This document shows positions 41,041-48,934 of a stretch of 48,934 nt of DNA, one piece after another; positions within the stretch are counted from its first letter, which is position 1, and every line of letters begins with the position of its first letter. Made by a program: the position numbers and the translations under genes. Location of the stretch: positions 1-48,934 of IMG/VR virus record IMGVR_UViG_3300042691_026652; one strand, written 5' to 3'. This stretch comes from a virus. The notes beneath the pieces are model-generated. The model ran no database searches, was not told the DNA's origin, and saw only the letters and a list, made by a program, of their open reading frames with translations.

Positions 41041-41083
41041 AAAAAAAGACGGCTCCCTCGCCATTATGCGTGAAGGAGCCGTC
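41041..41083 (-). terminator. rho-independent terminator inside late operon
   Basis: Read on the minus strand, GACGGCTCC (41083-41075), an 18-base loop, and GGAGCCGTC (41056-41048) form a perfect 9-bp stem followed by seven T (41047-41041). It lies after the capsid genes and directly before the tail tubular A start, so it can reduce tail-gene transcription relative to capsid genes. Confidence 0.9.
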
Positions 41084-41129
41084 AGTTGAAGGATCCCGAA
41101 GAATCTAATCCACGGGTATCCTTACATTT

Positions 41130-41354
41130 TTACTGCGTGACTCGCCGGCGACGTCGCGTAGGAGCAGTTTCAAGGCCGCCTTCATCGGGTTCATCCGATT
41201 CAGCTTCCTCTAACGGTTCTGGATCCAGCTTCTGCATCCACGTCTTAGAAAACCATTCCAGACTCGGAAGCGTAAACTCAGACCCCACCGGCTTCAGTTC
41301 GGAGTGAATGAAGCCGGGACGAATCGCCCTAACGCGAAATCCATTTTCAGCCAT
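41130..41354 (-). CDS. 74-residue protein of capsid operon
   Basis: MAENGFRVRAIRPGFIHSEL, KPVGSEFTLPSLEWFSKTWM, QKLDPEPL, an acidic stretch, and a basic end (TRRRRRVTQ). The first half, 'G-F-R-V-R-A-I-R-P-G-F', looks like a small beta structure seen in other small phage capsid-operon proteins. It lies between the cement protein and the mid-operon terminator and is probably a minor head component. No named family. Confidence 0.7.
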   Translation of the reverse strand: MAENGFRVRAIRPGFIHSELKPVGSEFTLPSLEWFSKTWMQKLDPEPLEEAESDEPDEGGLETAPTRRRRRVTQ

Positions 41355-41356
41355 AA

Positions 41357-41815
41357 TTAGCGAATCGCGACTGCGTCAGTGTAAATCTTCTGAGCCGTCA
41401 CGCCACGCACCAGCGCTGCCTTAACGGTTGCAGCAGGACTTCCCGTGCCGCCGACCGTGTAGTTTAAGCGCAGGAACTTCTCGTAGTCGCCATAAGGCAG
41501 GCAAGCAATCAGCACTTGCCCACCGGCGGCTGGAAGCGGGATGGCAGCAGACGTGTACAGCGTAACCGGAGTGCTAAACCCCGAGGTATCGTCCGTCTGA
41601 AGCGCCACCGTCAACGTAGGGGATGTCCCTGCTACTCCGGTCACATTGACCTGCAGGTAAATGTCCTCGCCGACACCCAAGTCCCTTGCGGTATTGGAGC
41701 CAAAGGCAGTGTTACTGAACAACGGTTGAAGATCCAGAATGTCAGTGCTCGCGGTCGTTCCCGAAGCAAGCACCTGATTATCCGAAAACAGATTTTGACG
41801 ATCAATAATAGCCAT
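41357..41815 (-). CDS. capsid cement protein, Bbp16-like
   Basis: A 152-residue protein. MAIIDRQNLFSDNQVLASGT then TASTDILDL is the start typical of the Bbp16 capsid cement family of BPP-1-type phages. It is followed by beta-rich text (VGEDIYLQVNVTGVAGTSPT, LTVALQTDD, LRLNYTVGGTGS). Cement proteins sit on the outer capsid and stabilise it after expansion. A clear Shine-Dalgarno sequence (AGAGGA, 10 bases before the ATG) supports the start. It is next to the major capsid gene, as in BPP-1. Confidence 0.85.
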   Translation of the reverse strand: MAIIDRQNLFSDNQVLASGTTASTDILDLQPLFSNTAFGSNTARDLGVGEDIYLQVNVTGVAGTSPTLTVALQTDDTSGFSTPVTLYTSAAIPLPAAGGQVLIACLPYGDYEKFLRLNYTVGGTGSPAATVKAALVRGVTAQKIYTDAVAIR

Positions 41816-41849
41816 AGTGAGTATCCTCTCTTTCTAATTTTTGTTGACC

Positions 41850-42851
41850 TTACACAACTGCAGCTTCTGTCTCAAGGATTTGATCAACCGTTTCGATTGG
41901 AATCCCACGGAATTTGGTGATTGGCTTGCCATCGAAGTTGTCGATAGAAAGCTGATTCCCGGCTTTTGTGAGCGCCTGAATATCAAGCATTTCACGAACC
42001 GTGCGATTGCAGTAAAACACTGCCCGACCTGAGCCGAGAGCAGGAATGCGGTGAATCGCCTTGATCATCAACTTGGTCAAGTCAGCAGCGCTGGACTCTG
42101 CAACGAGGTTGCCCACGTTGATGTTTGCGATACGCACGGCATAGCGCCAATCACGCACTGCCAATCCGCACTTCCATTGCCAACGGTCAACGAACGCCTT
42201 CATGCGTCCCGTACCGATGCCAGTGCCAGTCTGGATGAGTTGCTCTCCGAGATCCTCATGCGTGAGTCCAGCCTTGGAACCTTTGGGATAAATCCCGTGG
42301 ATGGTGTTCTCGCCCCACACAATCAACCAGACACTGGTGTTGTCGGACGAGCCACTTGGGTTAGGACCAGAAAGCACGTTTTGAGCAATGGTCCCGCTGA
42401 GCGAGTTGTAGCGAGGAGCAAACCCGGTGAATGCCTCTGGAGTCGTGTTCCCGTTGCCGTAGAACAGATACTGAGCCATCGACTGGTTCATTGCCTCGAC
42501 GAACGCTCCTGCTTCCGACAAGCGGAATCCAGAGTCGTTTCCGTTGAGACGCACAAGATCGACGTCGCACTCCGAGATTGCCTCGAGCATTGCGCACTGT
42601 TCGTCAATTTGCGCCGTGGTTGATTTGCTCGGGGTTACGCCCTCGTTCAACCGGCGAGCAGTAATCGTCGGCAATCCGGTGCGGACAGTCGTGCGATGTC
42701 CGGTCGGAAGGTTGCCCTCTTTCCAGAGCATTCCATCAAGGATGGAGTTGTTCTGCTTGAGGAGTTCGACGATTGCTTGGATTTTCCCATCGGGGTCAAT
42801 GCGCTTGGCAATGTCCGAAAGGGTTGCGACATTAGATGATAGAATAGCCAT
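41850..42851 (-). CDS. major capsid protein, Bbp17-like
   Basis: A 333-residue protein, MAILSSNVATLSDIAKRIDP then DGKIQAIVELLKQNNSILDG and MLWKEGNLPTGHRTTVRTGL. This N-terminal pattern (L-x-D-x-A-K-R-x-D-P-x-G-x-x-x-x-I-x-E-x-L-x-Q-x-N...D...W-x-E-G-N-x-P-T-G-x-x-x-x-x-R) is typical of the HK97-fold capsids of BPP-1-like podoviruses. The length fits. The gene lies between scaffold and cement genes, with a Shine-Dalgarno-like AGAAAG upstream. Confidence 0.93.
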   Translation of the reverse strand: MAILSSNVATLSDIAKRIDPDGKIQAIVELLKQNNSILDGMLWKEGNLPTGHRTTVRTGLPTITARRLNEGVTPSKSTTAQIDEQCAMLEAISECDVDLVRLNGNDSGFRLSEAGAFVEAMNQSMAQYLFYGNGNTTPEAFTGFAPRYNSLSGTIAQNVLSGPNPSGSSDNTSVWLIVWGENTIHGIYPKGSKAGLTHEDLGEQLIQTGTGIGTGRMKAFVDRWQWKCGLAVRDWRYAVRIANINVGNLVAESSAADLTKLMIKAIHRIPALGSGRAVFYCNRTVREMLDIQALTKAGNQLSIDNFDGKPITKFRGIPIETVDQILETEAAVV

Positions 42852-42854
42852 AGA

Positions 42855-43499
42855 TTAACTTTCTTGCTGAGCCGACATGCTCGGATACATCAAGTCGGCG
42901 ATTCTGCGAGAGTCTCGGGGTTGAGCCTGAGCTTGGACGAACCCGTCCTCCTTCATTGCCTTCCCAATGCGCGACAACAGGCGGATTAACTCCACGTTGT
43001 TGCCGTATCCTGACTCGCTAATTTCTTTTTTGAATTCAGGAGTCCCGAACCGATCGAGAACCGATCTAGCGCTTCCCAATGCTGATTCAAGATTCTGTCC
43101 ACCAACTTCCTTGTCCGCTCGAGTTTGCTCTGCCCACTTGGTTTTTTGCTCCTCAACAATAGCCGCGATTCGTTTTTCTCCCTCGGCCCTCATTTGGACG
43201 TCGCGGTCTACGATCTTCTGCGCAGCCTCTTTTGATAAGCCAAGTTCCTTGGCAAGGGCTTTCGTAGAGCTTTCGTAGTAAGAAACGTCAACGCCCTCTT
43301 CCCGTGGGAAGTTGAAAACGTAATCTACTTCTTGTTGTTGGGCATTCGCGTTCCCAGCATTTGCATTCTGGCCGGCCTGAGCAGCAGACTGTTGAGTCTG
43401 TTGCGGTGCTGGCGCTGACTGCCCTTGCTGAGCCTGCGAATTCTGCTGCGTGGGATCTGCTGGTGTAGCCTCGAGACCCCCGGGTAATTCGGTTGGCAT
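42855..43499 (-). CDS. scaffold protein
   Basis: A 214-residue protein. The N-terminal 55 residues are Gln/Ala/Asn-rich low complexity (QQNSQAQQGQSAPAPQQTQQ). The rest is helical and charged (KALAKELGLSKEAAQKIVDR, MRAEGEKRIAAIVEEQKTKW) and ends in a basic-acidic mix. This composition, and the position directly upstream of the major capsid gene, identify the internal capsid scaffold. No protease motif is visible, so it probably leaves the capsid intact or is cleaved by an unknown protease. Confidence 0.85.
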   Translation of the reverse strand: MPTELPGGLEATPADPTQQNSQAQQGQSAPAPQQTQQSAAQAGQNANAGNANAQQQEVDYVFNFPREEGVDVSYYESSTKALAKELGLSKEAAQKIVDRDVQMRAEGEKRIAAIVEEQKTKWAEQTRADKEVGGQNLESALGSARSVLDRFGTPEFKKEISESGYGNNVELIRLLSRIGKAMKEDGFVQAQAQPRDSRRIADLMYPSMSAQQES

Positions 43500-43535
43500 A
43501 AGTTAAAAGTAACGATTTCCCGCAAAAGTAAACAA

Positions 43536-43823
43536 CTATTTCAACTGGCACTCCTGAGTCATCCTAACGTACTCTTCAGGAGCCACTTTCAGGAGGTCAG
43601 ACAATAGCTTCAAGCCAATGTTTCGCTGCCCTTCGTTGAAGAAAGTTTCGCTATTCCCCGTGTATGAGAGTTTGTAAAGACCTGCACTCTCGAGTATTCT
43701 CCACACAAATCTTCTCCCTGAATGAGTCTCCATGACAGAAATCAAGTCCGCATTGTCTTGGTCACGTTTGCGTCGTGCCTTGCCTTCTACCTCTGCAATC
43801 TGCTGGGGGTCCGATGCGTTCAT
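43536..43823 (-). CDS. Bbp19-like small structural-operon protein
   Basis: A 95-residue protein. ARRKRDQDNADLISVMETHS then GRRFVWRILESAGLYKLSYT and NSETFFNEGQRNIGLKLLSD has the 'D-L...V-M...G-R-R-F-x-W-x-L-L-E...G-x-x...F...N-T-A-F-x-E-G-x-R-N-x-G' pattern of the Bbp19 family, found next to capsid or scaffold genes in BPP-1-like phages. The function is not established; it is likely a minor head or assembly protein. Confidence 0.8.
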   Translation of the reverse strand: MNASDPQQIAEVEGKARRKRDQDNADLISVMETHSGRRFVWRILESAGLYKLSYTGNSETFFNEGQRNIGLKLLSDLLKVAPEEYVRMTQECQLK

Positions 43824-43865
43824 GCGTTGTTCAAAAAGAAAGATCGTTAGAGCAATGCCGGGGGT

Positions 43866-46592
43866 CTATTTGTAGAGGTACATCAGGATAAATCCATCCC
43901 CGCCCTTTCCTCCGCTGCCTCCTGCATACGAGGAATTTTGTGATGGGTCGTACATTGACCCACCTCCTCCACCACCGCACCCCAACCCTCCATTTGCTCC
44001 ATTTCCAGCCCTATATGCGCCTCCAGCAAAAACAGCAGTCATAGAGTCTGCAGACGCTCCACCTGCGCCTCCCCAGAAGATATTGAACGTCGGATTTCCA
44101 GATACAACTGTTGCGTCAATAGTGCTGGATGACCCTGCTACGCCGGCGTAATTTACCGCACCGCCGTTGTAGTATAGCATGTAATTGCTATCCAATACAT
44201 TTCCTCCATTAAACGTATTTGGAGACGTCGCGGCATCCACGCCTCCTCCTGACGCCCCTGCAGAAACGTATGTCGTTTGCGTGCTGTAAGTCACATGTGT
44301 CGGTGGAACGCCTGCCGCACCGTACATTCCTGCCCCTCCATATTGCACATTTTGCAACCATGGAGAAGCAAGTGTAAGTGTCCCTCCACTGGAGCTACTT
44401 GAAGAAGCGCCTTGCCCAAAATTTCCGCTCAAACCACCAGAATTGATGTAGTACCCACAATCTGCAATTACCGTGGTCGGGGTTCCTCCGTTTGGAACCG
44501 ATGAAAATTGAAGCAGCGTTCCGGTTCCTGCCGATCCATGATTTGACTGTCCGGTCACTAAATCCGGGACACCACCAGCACCACCGGTTCCGATAATGTA
44601 TGAAAGCGTTGCGTTATCAACGCACACTTTTTCTCTGTGACAGAAAATGCCGTGACCTCCACCTGCTCCGCCAGATATTGCTGAATATGAAATACTTGCC
44701 CCAGAACCACCGCCGCCACCGCCACTGCACGCATAAATGTCAGCGTAAACATATCCCGGAGGGATTGAATACGAACCGCTTCCGGGCGTTGACAGTAATA
44801 CCTGAAGAATAGCGTAGGATCCTCCTGCGTTTGCTGGCTCCCATCGATTATCCGTGGCGTTCCATCCTAAAACTTGACCTCCTGACGGAGCAGCGGAGGA
44901 AACAGTCCTGCCTTGAATTTTTTGCACGGTAGCGCTTACAGAACCGCTACCGGACGCAGCCACGTCTCCAGTTAATTCCGTTATGCCGCTGCCACCACCA
45001 CCCGCAGCTCCCCATGACACAACACTCCCGTTCGTTGTGAGCACCTTCCCGCTATTTCCAGTTTGACTCGGAACAAGAGCGTTGATGGCGTTTGCTGCAT
45101 TGGTCTGCCCTGTGCCTCCGTTCGCAATGGCAACCGTCCCAGTGACGTTGGATGCCGTGCCTGTAAACGCAGTGGTTTGGGTTGTGTTGTCTCCGAACTT
45201 GATGCCGCTCGTGTCCACGGACAAGGCAACCGCTGCGTCTGGCGTAACACCAACGCCAACACGTCCGTTGTTTGCTACAACAAATGCGGTTGCGTCTGGG
45301 TTCGCCTCATCTTCCACTCGCAGGGCTTCGCCTGTGCCAAGCTGAGTGACACGCAAGGCTGGGAGAGTGTCGGTAGCATTGATAGCTTGCCTAGCACTAA
45401 ACGTGTTTGGTTCTGCTGTAGCGGCAACAGAGTTTACGGTGATGCTGCTCCCCCTATACTGAAGCAGGTTGTTGCGAATCCAAACATCTCCAACTGCTGG
45501 AGAAGTTGGCTGAACGCCGCTAGAGCCCACATTCAATGGGGCGGACGTGGTTGTAGCCGCAGGGAGTGTGAGCTTCCCCGTCATCGTGTCCCCCGCCTTC
45601 AGCACCGTCGTGCCGCCCTCAGTCACCTTGCCTGTGGTCGCTCCAAAATCCGCTGCGATTGTTCCAGTGCTTGTGATTGTGCCGCCTGTTAGCCCTGTGC
45701 CTGCTGTGACGCTGGTGACTGTTCCACCTCCACCACCACCGCCTGTTGCATTGATTGTGATGGCTCCATCCCCGTTCGTAATGGTTACGTTCGTTCCTGC
45801 GGTCAATGTGGCTTTCGTGAGCCCACCAGCAGCGTTCCCGATAAGAAGCTGGCCGTTCGTGTAGGTGGTTTCCCCTGTGCCGCCGTTTGCCTCCTGCACG
45901 GTTCCAGTAAGTCCTGCGGTCGTTTGAATCGTGCCGTCTCCAAATTTAATCCCCGTAGTATCCACCGACAACGCAACTGATGCGTCTGGAGTCACCCCGA
46001 TGCCAACGCGCCCATTGTTCGCCACAGCAAACCGAGTGCTATCCGGTGTTGTCTCGTCGTTGACAACCAAGCTGTTTCCAGAGCCGAGGTTTGTGATGAC
46101 AACGGCATCGCTTGTCGCCGTAGCGGTGTTCGCGATTGATGCTGCCGTGCCTGTTCCACTGTTGTTTACCGTCAATGCAGTCCCCGCTCCAACGCCGATT
46201 GTCTGCGGTTGGTTAAAGGTGTTTGATAGGGATGTAGCTGCAACTGCACGGGAAGTTGGCCCTGTTGAGTCTCGATAGCTGAGAGCACCTTGGTTTGAAA
46301 TCCATATATCGCCATCTGAAAGTGTAGTTGGCGAACTGCCCACAGTTCTTGATCCAACGCTCAGTTTTGCAATCGTATTGTCAGCAGCAGCAGTGAGTTT
46401 GCCAGTCATCGTGCCGCCAGAAGTCTGCAATGCTCCCGTGATGCGCGAGTCGTTCCCTGCGGCAACGGTTCCTGCGGTCGTTCCCGTGTTCTTGGTTGCG
46501 GCGTCACCTAGCTCCAGGCTCGTTCTGGCAGCAGCGTTGCTCGTTGAGCGGAGCAGCGTGTCGATGTTGTTTGTAACGTTGTAGTTGGGCAT
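43866..46592 (-). CDS. tail fibre with glycine-rich tip (908 aa)
   Basis: A 908-residue fibre. Residues 1-83 match the left-edge fibre fragment. Two related blocks follow (about 80-230 and 330-485), each with VGDVWIRN or DGDIWISN, NNGRVGIGVTPDASVALSVD or NNGRVGVGVTPDAAVALSVD, and SGIKFGD. The middle has QKIQGRTVSSAAPSGGQVLG, related to the 571-residue fibre. From about residue 617 the protein is glycine-rich (SGGGGGGSGAS, SGGAGGGHG, GTGGAGG, SYAGGSGGKGGDG), like Gly-rich tip domains that pack as polyglycine-II sandwiches. By analogy the tip binds the receptor. Confidence 0.88.
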   Translation of the reverse strand: MPNYNVTNNIDTLLRSTSNAAARTSLELGDAATKNTGTTAGTVAAGNDSRITGALQTSGGTMTGKLTAAADNTIAKLSVGSRTVGSSPTTLSDGDIWISNQGALSYRDSTGPTSRAVAATSLSNTFNQPQTIGVGAGTALTVNNSGTGTAASIANTATATSDAVVITNLGSGNSLVVNDETTPDSTRFAVANNGRVGIGVTPDASVALSVDTTGIKFGDGTIQTTAGLTGTVQEANGGTGETTYTNGQLLIGNAAGGLTKATLTAGTNVTITNGDGAITINATGGGGGGGTVTSVTAGTGLTGGTITSTGTIAADFGATTGKVTEGGTTVLKAGDTMTGKLTLPAATTTSAPLNVGSSGVQPTSPAVGDVWIRNNLLQYRGSSITVNSVAATAEPNTFSARQAINATDTLPALRVTQLGTGEALRVEDEANPDATAFVVANNGRVGVGVTPDAAVALSVDTSGIKFGDNTTQTTAFTGTASNVTGTVAIANGGTGQTNAANAINALVPSQTGNSGKVLTTNGSVVSWGAAGGGGSGITELTGDVAASGSGSVSATVQKIQGRTVSSAAPSGGQVLGWNATDNRWEPANAGGSYAILQVLLSTPGSGSYSIPPGYVYADIYACSGGGGGGSGASISYSAISGGAGGGHGIFCHREKVCVDNATLSYIIGTGGAGGVPDLVTGQSNHGSAGTGTLLQFSSVPNGGTPTTVIADCGYYINSGGLSGNFGQGASSSSSSGGTLTLASPWLQNVQYGGAGMYGAAGVPPTHVTYSTQTTYVSAGASGGGVDAATSPNTFNGGNVLDSNYMLYYNGGAVNYAGVAGSSSTIDATVVSGNPTFNIFWGGAGGASADSMTAVFAGGAYRAGNGANGGLGCGGGGGGSMYDPSQNSSYAGGSGGKGGDGFILMYLYK
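46344..46425. repeat. fibre N-terminus repeat shared with window left end
   Basis: 46344-46403 is identical to 1-60, and most of 46405-46425 matches 62-82. Beyond this the two stay clearly homologous as coding sequence up to the start codons. The repeat lies in the N-terminal module of two fibre genes and marks duplication or gene conversion; it also explains a contig end here. Confidence 0.9.
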
Positions 46593-46594
46593 GG

Positions 46595-46813
46595 TTACGG
46601 CTGGATGTAAAGGGATTCCCCGTCTGGTTGAAAGTAGTTAAAACCGTCTGGCTGTAGGTATGTAAATCCGCTAGGAGGAGGGGCTGCGGAAGCGACTTTC
46701 TTGAAGCGGAAAGTCAGACTGTCTCCAGCGACCTGCACTCTTGCAAAGGTCTTGTTCTGCGTCAATGCGGGATTTACGTTCCGCTTGCGGATGAACTTTG
46801 TAATCTTAGCCAT
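46595..46813 (-). CDS. 72-residue protein between two fibres
   Basis: MAKITKFIRKRNVNPALTQN then KTFARVQVAGDSLTFRFKKV is basic and beta-rich. The C-terminus repeats an aromatic-Q-P-D-G motif: FTYLQPDG, FNYFQPDG, SLYIQP. It starts at a TAATG shared with the stop of the upstream fibre gene and ends 2 bp before the next fibre, the same arrangement as the 47-residue gene at 253-396. It could join fibre subunits or act as a spike tip (inference). Confidence 0.65.
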   Translation of the reverse strand: MAKITKFIRKRNVNPALTQNKTFARVQVAGDSLTFRFKKVASAAPPPSGFTYLQPDGFNYFQPDGESLYIQP

Positions 46814-47829
46814 TAGTAGAACACAGTTGCGAATGTCGTGCCAGAAAATGTCTGATTAACCCCGCCTCCGTTATATATGGAAGCGCGAACTGTGTTTGCT
46901 GCGCTAACATGCGCGGAGAACACAAGCCCTCCAGGCAACACGGAGCTAAATGACAATAAAGCAGGCATGCCTACAGTTGCTCCTGCAACTGTAATGTTAA
47001 ACGCTGTTGGCCCTGTTCCTGCATTTGCAGTCCATGGAGTATTCGTAAATCCCTGATATGCTCTAACTGCGCCAATTGCAGATGCAGATATTGCCGTTTG
47101 CGAGGCTGCGGTAATCCTCCCCTTTGTGTCTACCGTGAATTGCCCCACTTGGCTGGATGAGCCGTATGTCCCTGCTGTAACCGCCGTGTTTGCCAGCGTT
47201 GTTGCCGTTGATCCGGCTGTGGTTGTCACATCCCCTGTGAGAGCTGGGATATTCGATGCTGCTAGAACCCCTGTTACATCTGCTGCCGGAACCGTTGCGG
47301 ATGTCGTGACTGCCGATGCGCCATTCCCCTTGAGATAGCCGGATGCCAGTGTGGTTGCTCCTGTGCCGCCATTGGCTACAGCCACTACACCCGTGACGTT
47401 GCTTGCCGTGCCAGTCGTGTTCTGATTGAGCGTCGGGACATCCGATGCTTGGATTGCAGACATCGTGACATTCGTGCCGTTGCCTCGCAGGTATTGACCA
47501 GAAGCTGTTGATGCAGCTATGGCGTTTAGCGCACCTTGTTGCGTGCTAGCTCCTGTTCCTCCGCGACTTACAGGCAGTGTTCCAGTAGAGATGTCTGATG
47601 CGTTGATTGGGATTGCTTGCGCGGATGTCACGCGGCCCTTTATGTCAACGGTAACTTGCGGCACAGATGAGCTTGAGCCGAATGTTCCTGTATTTGTTCC
47701 TATTGAAGGAACCAGTACGCCGTATGTTGTCTTTTTTGTTACAGCCGGACTGCCTTGGTTTACTATGAATACATCCGAATCTGAAACTGATTCTGTAGAT
47801 GGCAGATTGGAAATTTTTACGTCCGGCAT
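46813..47829 (-). CDS. short tail fibre (338 aa) with GGTGAT repeats
   Basis: MPDVKISNLPSTESVSDSDV then FIVNQGSPAVTKKTTYG is a frequent N-terminal anchor of fibre proteins. Repeat units follow: VTVDIKGRVTSAQAI and FTVDTKGRITAASQT, ISTGTLPVSRGGTGAST, and VVAVANGGTGATTLASGYLK. The C-terminal 80 residues (AYQGFTNTPWTANAGTGPTA to ATVFY) form a distinct beta-rich end. These repeats are typical of phage fibre shafts with triple beta-helix folding. It is coupled to the 72-residue gene and follows the right-edge protein by 2 bp. Confidence 0.82.
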   Translation of the reverse strand: MPDVKISNLPSTESVSDSDVFIVNQGSPAVTKKTTYGVLVPSIGTNTGTFGSSSSVPQVTVDIKGRVTSAQAIPINASDISTGTLPVSRGGTGASTQQGALNAIAASTASGQYLRGNGTNVTMSAIQASDVPTLNQNTTGTASNVTGVVAVANGGTGATTLASGYLKGNGASAVTTSATVPAADVTGVLAASNIPALTGDVTTTAGSTATTLANTAVTAGTYGSSSQVGQFTVDTKGRITAASQTAISASAIGAVRAYQGFTNTPWTANAGTGPTAFNITVAGATVGMPALLSFSSVLPGGLVFSAHVSAANTVRASIYNGGGVNQTFSGTTFATVFY

Positions 47830-47831
47830 AA

Positions 47832-48934
47832 CTAGTAGGTGTATTGCATGTTCATCCGCTGCACTTGTCCCTCTTGGCGCAGCACCTTGTCAATAGCGTC
47901 CTGCATCCCCTTCTCTGCCATTTGCTCCGCAGCCATAGCTGCTTCAAACTGTCCTTCTGATTTCAGCCAGTCGGAGTGCATGGCGTTAATAAGGAAGTCT
48001 TTGAACAAGTCAGGGATAGGGATGAGCTTGTAGTTTTGCGGAGCTGTGTATGGAGACTGTCCGCTAGCTGCCGTTGTGATTGGGGAATAGAAGTCCCCTT
48101 TCATCTGACGGTCGTTCGGTGGAACTAAATGGTTAGCGGATGGTTCGTGAAAGCGGAAGTAGAAGAACTGTGCTCCGGCGAGATAGTTCGTTGAGGAGTT
48201 ATACACGTCTCCCCATACAACTGGATTCTCGATGGAGTACTCGATGCACACGCTATCCGTGTTCTGCGTGATGAGGAACTTCTGTTCGGAAGCTGCGACA
48301 TAGCCGGATGCCACGCCGCTATCTTCTAGGATAAATGCCACCTCTTGCGTGCGGGTCGTTGTGCGTGGATCGCGTGAGTATACGCCTTGAACCGTGTCCG
48401 CGTCCTCTGGCAGCTTGATACGGTTAATTGGCAGGATTTGCGCTCCGTCAGTTCCGTTCTTGGTGTGTAAGCAAGAGCCGATGTAGTTGTTGTACGGATA
48501 CCGCTGAAACTGGCTTGCCGTGATAACGACCGTCTCCGTTGCCGTGGATGCCGAGTTGATAAGCTCGTCAGCTTGCGCCACAATCTGGATGCACGTCATC
48601 CCGTTGGATGTCACCGTTGTTGGCCCTGCTGAGATGGTGCAGGCTTGGCTTACATCCGCATCATTTGGCGTGAGCGTGAGCACTCCCTTTGGAATCTGCA
48701 CAGAAACAGACCCGCCAACGCTGTAGCTTGTGAACGTGGTGTCCTCGTAGTACGGACTGCTCTCGTCGCTAGAGAAGCGCAGGGTCAGTGTGCCTGTAGC
48801 TGGAGCATAGTCCAGCGAGTACATCTGGAGTCCTGGGTATCTTGTGATATACTGGACGAAGTCTGGCCAGCGTTCTCTGTTCCACGCTTCTGCAATCCGC
48901 TTGCTAAAAAAGTCCCGAAAGGTTGCGAACGTCT
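47832..48934 (-). CDS. structural protein, N-terminus beyond right edge
   Basis: The frame is open to base 48934; the visible upstream part reads RDFFSKRIAEAWNRERWPDF before the first internal Met at 48824, so the true start lies outside the window. At least 366 codons are visible. The N-terminal pattern (F-x-x-R-I-x-x-A-W...W-P-D) is common in phage tail or adaptor proteins. The middle is beta-rich (RFSSDESSPYYEDTTFTSYS), and the C-terminus is a helix (EAAMAAEQMAEKGMQDAIDK). It probably precedes the fibre genes as a tail or adaptor component; I cannot name it further. Confidence 0.7.
   Translation of the reverse strand, partial: TFATFRDFFSKRIAEAWNRERWPDFVQYITRYPGLQMYSLDYAPATGTLTLRFSSDESSPYYEDTTFTSYSVGGSVSVQIPKGVLTLTPNDADVSQACTISAGPTTVTSNGMTCIQIVAQADELINSASTATETVVITASQFQRYPYNNYIGSCLHTKNGTDGAQILPINRIKLPEDADTVQGVYSRDPRTTTRTQEVAFILEDSGVASGYVAASEQKFLITQNTDSVCIEYSIENPVVWGDVYNSSTNYLAGAQFFYFRFHEPSANHLVPPNDRQMKGDFYSPITTAASGQSPYTAPQNYKLIPIPDLFKDFLINAMHSDWLKSEGQFEAAMAAEQMAEKGMQDAIDKVLRQEGQVQRMNMQYTY

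Noticed and set aside
46344-46425. Diversity-generating retroelement template/variable repeat pair with bases 1-82
   Set aside because: The repeat lies in fibre N-termini, differences are not adenine-specific, and no reverse transcriptase is present.

Overview
The window is most of the genome of a short-tailed (podovirus-type) double-stranded DNA phage. Both ends are cut inside genes. It carries a portal of the head-to-tail connecting family, a terminase large subunit, and capsid proteins resembling those of Bordetella phage BPP-1 (a Bbp17-like major capsid, a Bbp16-like cement protein and a Bbp19-like small protein). It also has T7-type tail tubular proteins A and B, several tail fibres, and internal virion proteins including one of 3780 residues. 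I recognise no tRNA, rRNA, integrase, DNA polymerase, RNA polymerase, reverse transcriptase or CRISPR array. The host cannot be read directly. Most starts lack a Shine-Dalgarno sequence, and many early genes follow G-free A/C-rich leaders. That points weakly to a host with reduced Shine-Dalgarno use, such as Bacteroidota or Verrucomicrobiota (inference).

Layout: (1) 1-5803, minus strand, is packaging: small proteins, a candidate small terminase, terminase, cupin, portal, a spike-base-like protein and the start of a fibre that runs off the left edge. (2) 5804-6348 is the only long non-coding gap. It holds an array of 9-bp repeats and the first of three matching early promoters. (3) 6349-12621, plus strand, holds 16 small genes of unknown function, with repeated promoters and a three-copy structured RNA element. 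It ends at a bidirectional terminator. (4) 12685-14503, minus strand, is recombination: an HTH protein, an ERF annealing protein and a YqaJ exonuclease. (5) 14602-19231, plus strand, is regulation and replication: repressor, helicase, VRR-NUC nuclease and primase-helicase. (6) 19242-20093, plus strand, is lysis: two holin candidates and an M15 endolysin. (7) 20094-48934, minus strand, is virion structure: fibres, the giant ejection protein, internal proteins, tail tubes, capsid, scaffold, more fibres, and a protein cut by the right edge.

The gene set implies host transcription and host DNA polymerase, supplemented by phage primase-helicase, helicase and recombination proteins, and terminase-driven packaging. 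If the molecule is circular or circularly permuted, the two minus-strand ends join into one late block. The missing piece would contain the rest of the left-end fibre and the N-terminus of the right-end protein. The left end begins exactly in a sequence repeated at 46344, which suggests that the assembly broke at a fibre repeat.

The most unusual observations are a hairpin element that starts at the stop codons of three early genes and carries covarying, mutually exclusive pairings; a repeated early promoter; G-free translation leaders; a 25-bp inverted repeat built from 9-bp iterons; a transcription terminator whose stem lies where a start codon would otherwise be called; and the giant protein with an HExxH motif and an ADP-ribosyltransferase-like segment.
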